A DNA stretch of 64,000 bases from Wolfiporia cocos (taxonomy: Eukaryota > Basidiomycota > Agaricomycetes > Polyporales > Phaeolaceae). Positions 60,014 to 64,000 of this stretch are shown here, in pieces; position 1 is the stretch's first letter; each line of letters begins with the position of its first letter. A program made the translations under genes and the position numbers. The notes under the pieces were generated by a model that searched no databases, was not told the DNA's origin, and saw only the letters and a program-made list of their open reading frames with translations. The stretch is from NCBI GenBank assembly GCA_029448655.1, contig JACCLO010000013.1, positions 1,736,001-1,800,000 of the forward strand, written 5' to 3'.

Positions 60014-63000
60014 GCTGGGCGGCGGGCGGGGGACGGCTTCGCACGGGGCAGACGCACGGGGACGTGGGTGCGCCTCGCACACCGGTGGCCGCCTTTATAC
60101 GCCACGGCGGGCCATGGCAGGCTAGGGGCGGCACATGGAACATGGAAGCGGGTGCGCATCTGACTCGCGCCAGACTGGAGAAGGCCAATCGCGTCACACG
60201 CAGCGGCCGCATCACTCGAAGCGCACCAGCCCATGTGAGCGAGAAGCGGACCCCTACACATGACCGCGTCTCGCTAGCTGCATCCGGAAGGTCCCTTGCC
60301 GTGTATGGTCAGGTGCGTGCACGGCGCTGGCACTCTGCGAGCTGCGGAGGCTCTGTCCAACGGGATGCGCGCAGTGACGTCGCCCGAGCGTAGCTGTGAC
60401 AGCCGTTGGCTCTGCGCGAAGTCAAGTGCACCGACCAGAAGTCGCTCCGCTGACACAGCTGGAGCTCTCAGCCAATCGTCTGGGCGTGCAAACGCCGCCA
60501 CTGTTGCGAGCGGTACCGAATCAGCTGTGGATCCTCGTTCGGCCAGTCTCCAGTGATGCTGAGCAGCTATGACTGAGCACGCCGAGTGGCACGCCGCTGA
60601 GCTCGAAATACATGACAAACCACGCAGCGCAGCGTATCGTTCGCAATTCAATCTAGAGCGCGAAATGCAGCCACATGTCTGGCACCTGGGCGCTCGCAAC
60701 GTACAGTCAGCATCGCTCTGCCAAAATGCTACAAGTCTGCCATGGACTATCTCACCAGACGATTGTCATGTCCCAGACCAACCGCATCGACTCTGCGCAT
60801 CTCGGACCCGCGACGTAAAGCCAGACAGCAAATACGCACCACTTGGGAAGCTCGCACGAGCGCGAAGCAGCGTGCATGTGCACCGCGGCCGGCTAGCGCA
60901 AACTCTGCGCGGCTGCGCCTGCGCAACGCGGTCCGCATCCACGAGCCCGGGGACAATCAGCGACGCAGCTAATGCGCCCGAGAGCCCAGAGTCGCTCGAC
61001 GCGAGGACCGCGTCGTGACCTGGGTGGTTTGTCAGCATCCTCGTACGATCGTGTGGGCGTGCATGTGCTCCGCTAGGGCTGCGTGCGTACGCGGTCACCA
61101 CGCCGGGCGAGGCCCGCGCGGTGCGTGCGGGAGCCAGGCGGGCGGACGGAAGCTCTGCGCAGACGCACGCACGCCAGCAGGGTGCTTGGTGCCGCCGTCT
61201 TCTGTGCAGCTAGAATCGACGAAGCTGACGGGGTCGACGCCTCAGCGGCTCGCGGACCCGCGGAGCTGCTCCGGCCTTTGTGCCTGAGCCACTCACCGCA
61301 CTGCGCCCTCCCGTCAAGACTCCCGATCGTCGGCGTGCGCGTCTCGCTTCGATGCGTCTCGGGGAGTGTAGCTCTTCCGCATTCCACACCATGGCTCGCG
61401 GGACGCGAGGTGTACGGCTATGCGGGCGTCGCGCATACAGCCAGCCGCCTTTCCGCACGGGTCGCGCTCTGGTGCAGGGCGGCGGGGCGGCGATCGCGCG
61501 GAGGTCAAGCGCAAGCGATCGGTGTGCGGAGTCGCACGCGATCGTGCTAGGGCCAAGCGCGAGCGTTGAGTTCACTGGAGACTATCCTGTCTGAGATTCA
61601 TTGCAGGCTGCGGCTAGCGAGTATTCACATGCAAACGCGGTGAGAATGTCAGTCCGTACGTGCTGTCATAGTCCGAGTATTCACATGTACAAATGTTGAC
61701 AGTCTCGACATTGCGATTGGGCAGCTGTAGCTGATGCAGCGCGTATAGACGAAACAAAAGCGATGAGCGCCCACAGTGGCGCGAATGATAGACGCCGAGA
61801 TAAACAGATGATTGCTTGCCTCGCGATGTTCCCGTGCATTCTCCGTTCCCGTGCATTCTCTGGGTGTGATCCTCTTTCGCCAACTAGTGCAGGCTTGCTG
61901 TCTGAGATACCAGAGACGCAGATAGAGCGGTGGAACGGTGAAGCATACATCTTAAAATGTATGTAACAAGAGATGTACTTGATGCCAGAACGTATTGCTT
62001 CCACTTTCAAACTCTAACGTTGCCAACGCGGATGTATGGCAAAGTGCCCATACTCTGAAGCTCTCACAAAGGCTGTTAATATAAAGCGCGAAGGGGATCT
62101 TCTCTAATCACTGTTCCTGTCAATTATCTGCTATATCAGAGATCTATGGTGCCACTCGCGGTAGGCAGAGGCAATAATACATCTTGTATGTAGCCAGCCT
62201 CTCGCATTCTCCATCTGTGAGCAATAATTTGGTTGAAAACGTCTAGGAGCCTCAGGACAACTCCGAACACAAAATTAGGAGTACAGACACATTGTGCTCA
62301 AGAACTCAAACATCATTCATTCTATTAAACGGTTGTCTTACAACAGAAGCCAAATCATAGGACCCGCTTCCACATTGCTTCGTTTCCTGTGATTAAACTC
62401 ATGAAATGAGAATTTAGTTGAGTACACCGCCTTACATATAGACTGGGCCCGGGACGATGGCGTGCCCAGTTGTATCCATAATCGACCTATGCTCGATGGC
62501 GGAAATGCTGAGTAGTGCATTTGCATTACTCATCACTTCGTAGACGTACTGCAGTGGGCACTTACTGCGCAGCAGAACGTGTGCACTAGATGCGTAATCA
62601 CGATAATGGACAGTGGAAGTCGCGTTGTGTGACATAAAGAATGCTATGTGCCGTCAAAGTGGGCAGTCTTGTAGGAGAGTTAGGCGGACGAATGTTGCAA
62701 TGACTATACATGCGAAATTCGACCACAGAGCCCGACGGCCACCACCCTGACAGCCTAGCATTGATAGTTCTCCAATTCACGGCTGTGAATAATATGATTG
62801 TTGTGCGCGAGCGATTTTAGGAATAAAACGTCATTCATTTCGATCGCACAGACAGAATAGTGCTTTCTGTATCTCAATTCCATACATCGATCAGTCCGCT
62901 GCATACATGTTGCAATCGCCAGGATAATGTTGATTCGACGCGTTCAGATATGGGCAAAAATGTTGCAATGCAGCGGTTTGTGATGAATACCGGGTAATCC

Positions 63001-63612
63001 CCGGCGATGCATTGTTGTTAGACAGGTGAAAGGGGGAGAGTGAGGCTTCACTGTAGCGCAGCTCATACCCCTTCTAACGCATTACAGTTCCAACATCAGC
63101 ACTAATATTCTTGCTTAGACGATTCGACGCCGCGAATTGTATTCGGAAGAACGATCACCATGAGTGTTTAGTCTATACATTTACAATGTGGGTTGTTATA
63201 TTGTGAGCCATTAGCAGATTAATGTAGAAGTATTGAGCACTAGGGAAAGCATATGATGGTAAATTATAGATCAGGCCCCTTTATACCAAGGACCAATACT
63301 GAGGATCTTGGGGGAATTGAGATTATGTCTCTCAACAGAATGCTGCTTCCCAAGATGTTGGTTCACTTCGCTTTGATTTGTACTGCTAAAGTGAAAGCTG
63401 TAGTCAAATAAATGGCTCAAATTACGCGCAATGTGCTTTTAAAATGTTAGACAACTTACTGTTGTTGTAACCTCTGAAAATAATCATGGAGCGATTGGGT
63501 AATCTTATCAACCCGCATGGATTGTTGTGTGCGGTTGGAGGGAGAGCGGTCGCCCCTAGAACAAAAATCTGAGCATCTTTGAAGAACAACCGCAGTTAAG
63601 CTACCAACCTAC
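60014..63612. other. Intergenic, no gene recognised
   Basis: About 3.6 kb. The first part (to about 61.6 kb) is GC-rich with long chance frames; the rest is AT-richer. Small repeats: GAGTATTCACATG at about 61619 and 61676, and TCCCGTGCATTCTC twice in tandem near 61830-61860. No tRNA, rRNA or recognisable protein was found. Confidence 0.45.
60094..60099 (-). promoter_or_regulatory. TATA box of the tetraspan gene
   Basis: TATAAA on the minus strand in a GC-rich setting, 81 bases upstream of the start codon at 60013. Confidence 0.6.
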
Positions 63613-64000
63613 GATGCGTTGCAAGAGAGATGAGGGATATAGGTGCAAGCATTGGTGAAGGTAGGCGACTCGCTGTTCGTCTTTGTGCTTAGTCGCCATG
63701 TGCTTATAACTCATTGAAGAGCACAGCGCACTTGCTGCCAAAGCTATGAGGCAGTCTACAAGCCTGTCCTGATCCGTGGCGTTGATATGTTGCTACATGT
63801 TAAGAAGCTGTGATTGGGAACGAGGTGAGATGTCGAAGTTATGCTGTGAGGGGGCTTCCGCATGTCTGGAGATCGTGCGCGCGTTGGAAGTCAGGTTCGA
63901 CGGGGCCGGGAATGATACGAGGTATTGAATAGCTCATATTTCTTACCGTACTCATGCGTTCCCTCCCCCCATCGCTCACGGGTCCAATCTCGACGCTGAA
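63613..64000 (-). CDS. Possible partial gene at the right edge
   Basis: On the minus strand an open 60-codon stretch (63792-63613) begins after an acceptor-like TAG and ends before GTAGGT. It reads QHINATDQDRLVDCLIALAA..., continuing with basic and hydrophobic residues to LLQRI. A frame from the window edge to 63947 (ending GRERMST) joins it in phase over a 154-base intron. A further open piece near 63560-63470 has Ser/Gln-rich composition but does not join cleanly. No family is recognised. The start would lie beyond the window. Confidence 0.3.

Noticed and set aside
59447..60163. A 238-codon plus-strand frame, Glu/Gly/Arg-rich
   Set aside because: It is antisense to the tetraspan gene, whose four membrane helices and intron make sense; the plus-strand translation is low-complexity.

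Overview
The window looks like a chromosomal segment of a filamentous basidiomycete, most likely an agaricomycete of the mushroom or polypore type. Genes are cut into many short exons by introns of about 40 to 100 bases with GT(or GC)...AG ends. Families typical of this group are present, including a DUF6533-type seven-helix protein, F-box/LRR, an FtsJ-like methyltransferase pair and a NYN-domain protein. No bacterial-style operon is present. Exon coordinates were assembled by hand from reading-frame continuity, splice-site consensus and family similarity; for most genes the exon sum is a multiple of three.

Layout, left to right. 1-2.1 kb: gene-poor, with coding-like debris. 2.1-15.7 kb: ATG12, a class I SAM methyltransferase, an FtsJ-like methyltransferase (minus), ATG27, an F-box/LRR protein with an in-frame stop (minus), a NYN-domain protein, and a second FtsJ-like paralogue (plus). 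16.5-22.2 kb: a bestrophin-type channel, then a divergent pair made of a zinc alcohol dehydrogenase (minus) and a short-chain dehydrogenase (plus). 23.3-29.6 kb: glycyl-tRNA synthetase with an apparent mitochondrial N-terminal extension, then a small serine-rich protein. 29.6-39.4 kb: almost 10 kb without a recognisable gene, GC-rich in its first half, with microsatellites and two diverged but frame-conserving small ORFs. 39.4-43.3 kb: a small four-helix membrane protein with a 1.1-kb first intron, and a broken second copy of the short-chain dehydrogenase. 43.3-46.7 kb: repeat-rich, including a hAT-like non-autonomous transposon. 46.7-56.3 kb: triosephosphate isomerase, the DUF6533 protein, mannose-6-phosphate isomerase, and a decaying gene that joins a beta-trefoil-like domain to TPRs. 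56.3-64 kb: a second hAT-like element, two fold-back repeats, a tetraspan membrane protein, and a possible gene running off the right edge.

The genes do not form one pathway. ATG12 and ATG27 are both autophagy genes within 7 kb. Triosephosphate isomerase and mannose-6-phosphate isomerase are two sugar-phosphate isomerases about 5 kb apart. Two families, FtsJ-like and SDR, each occur as a dispersed pair in opposite orientation. The SDR pair has one open and one frameshifted member. The clearest new observations are the two hAT-like elements with matching 8-base target duplications, the FtsJ-like pair lacking two expected catalytic residues, four GC-AG introns, and the decaying trefoil-TPR gene.
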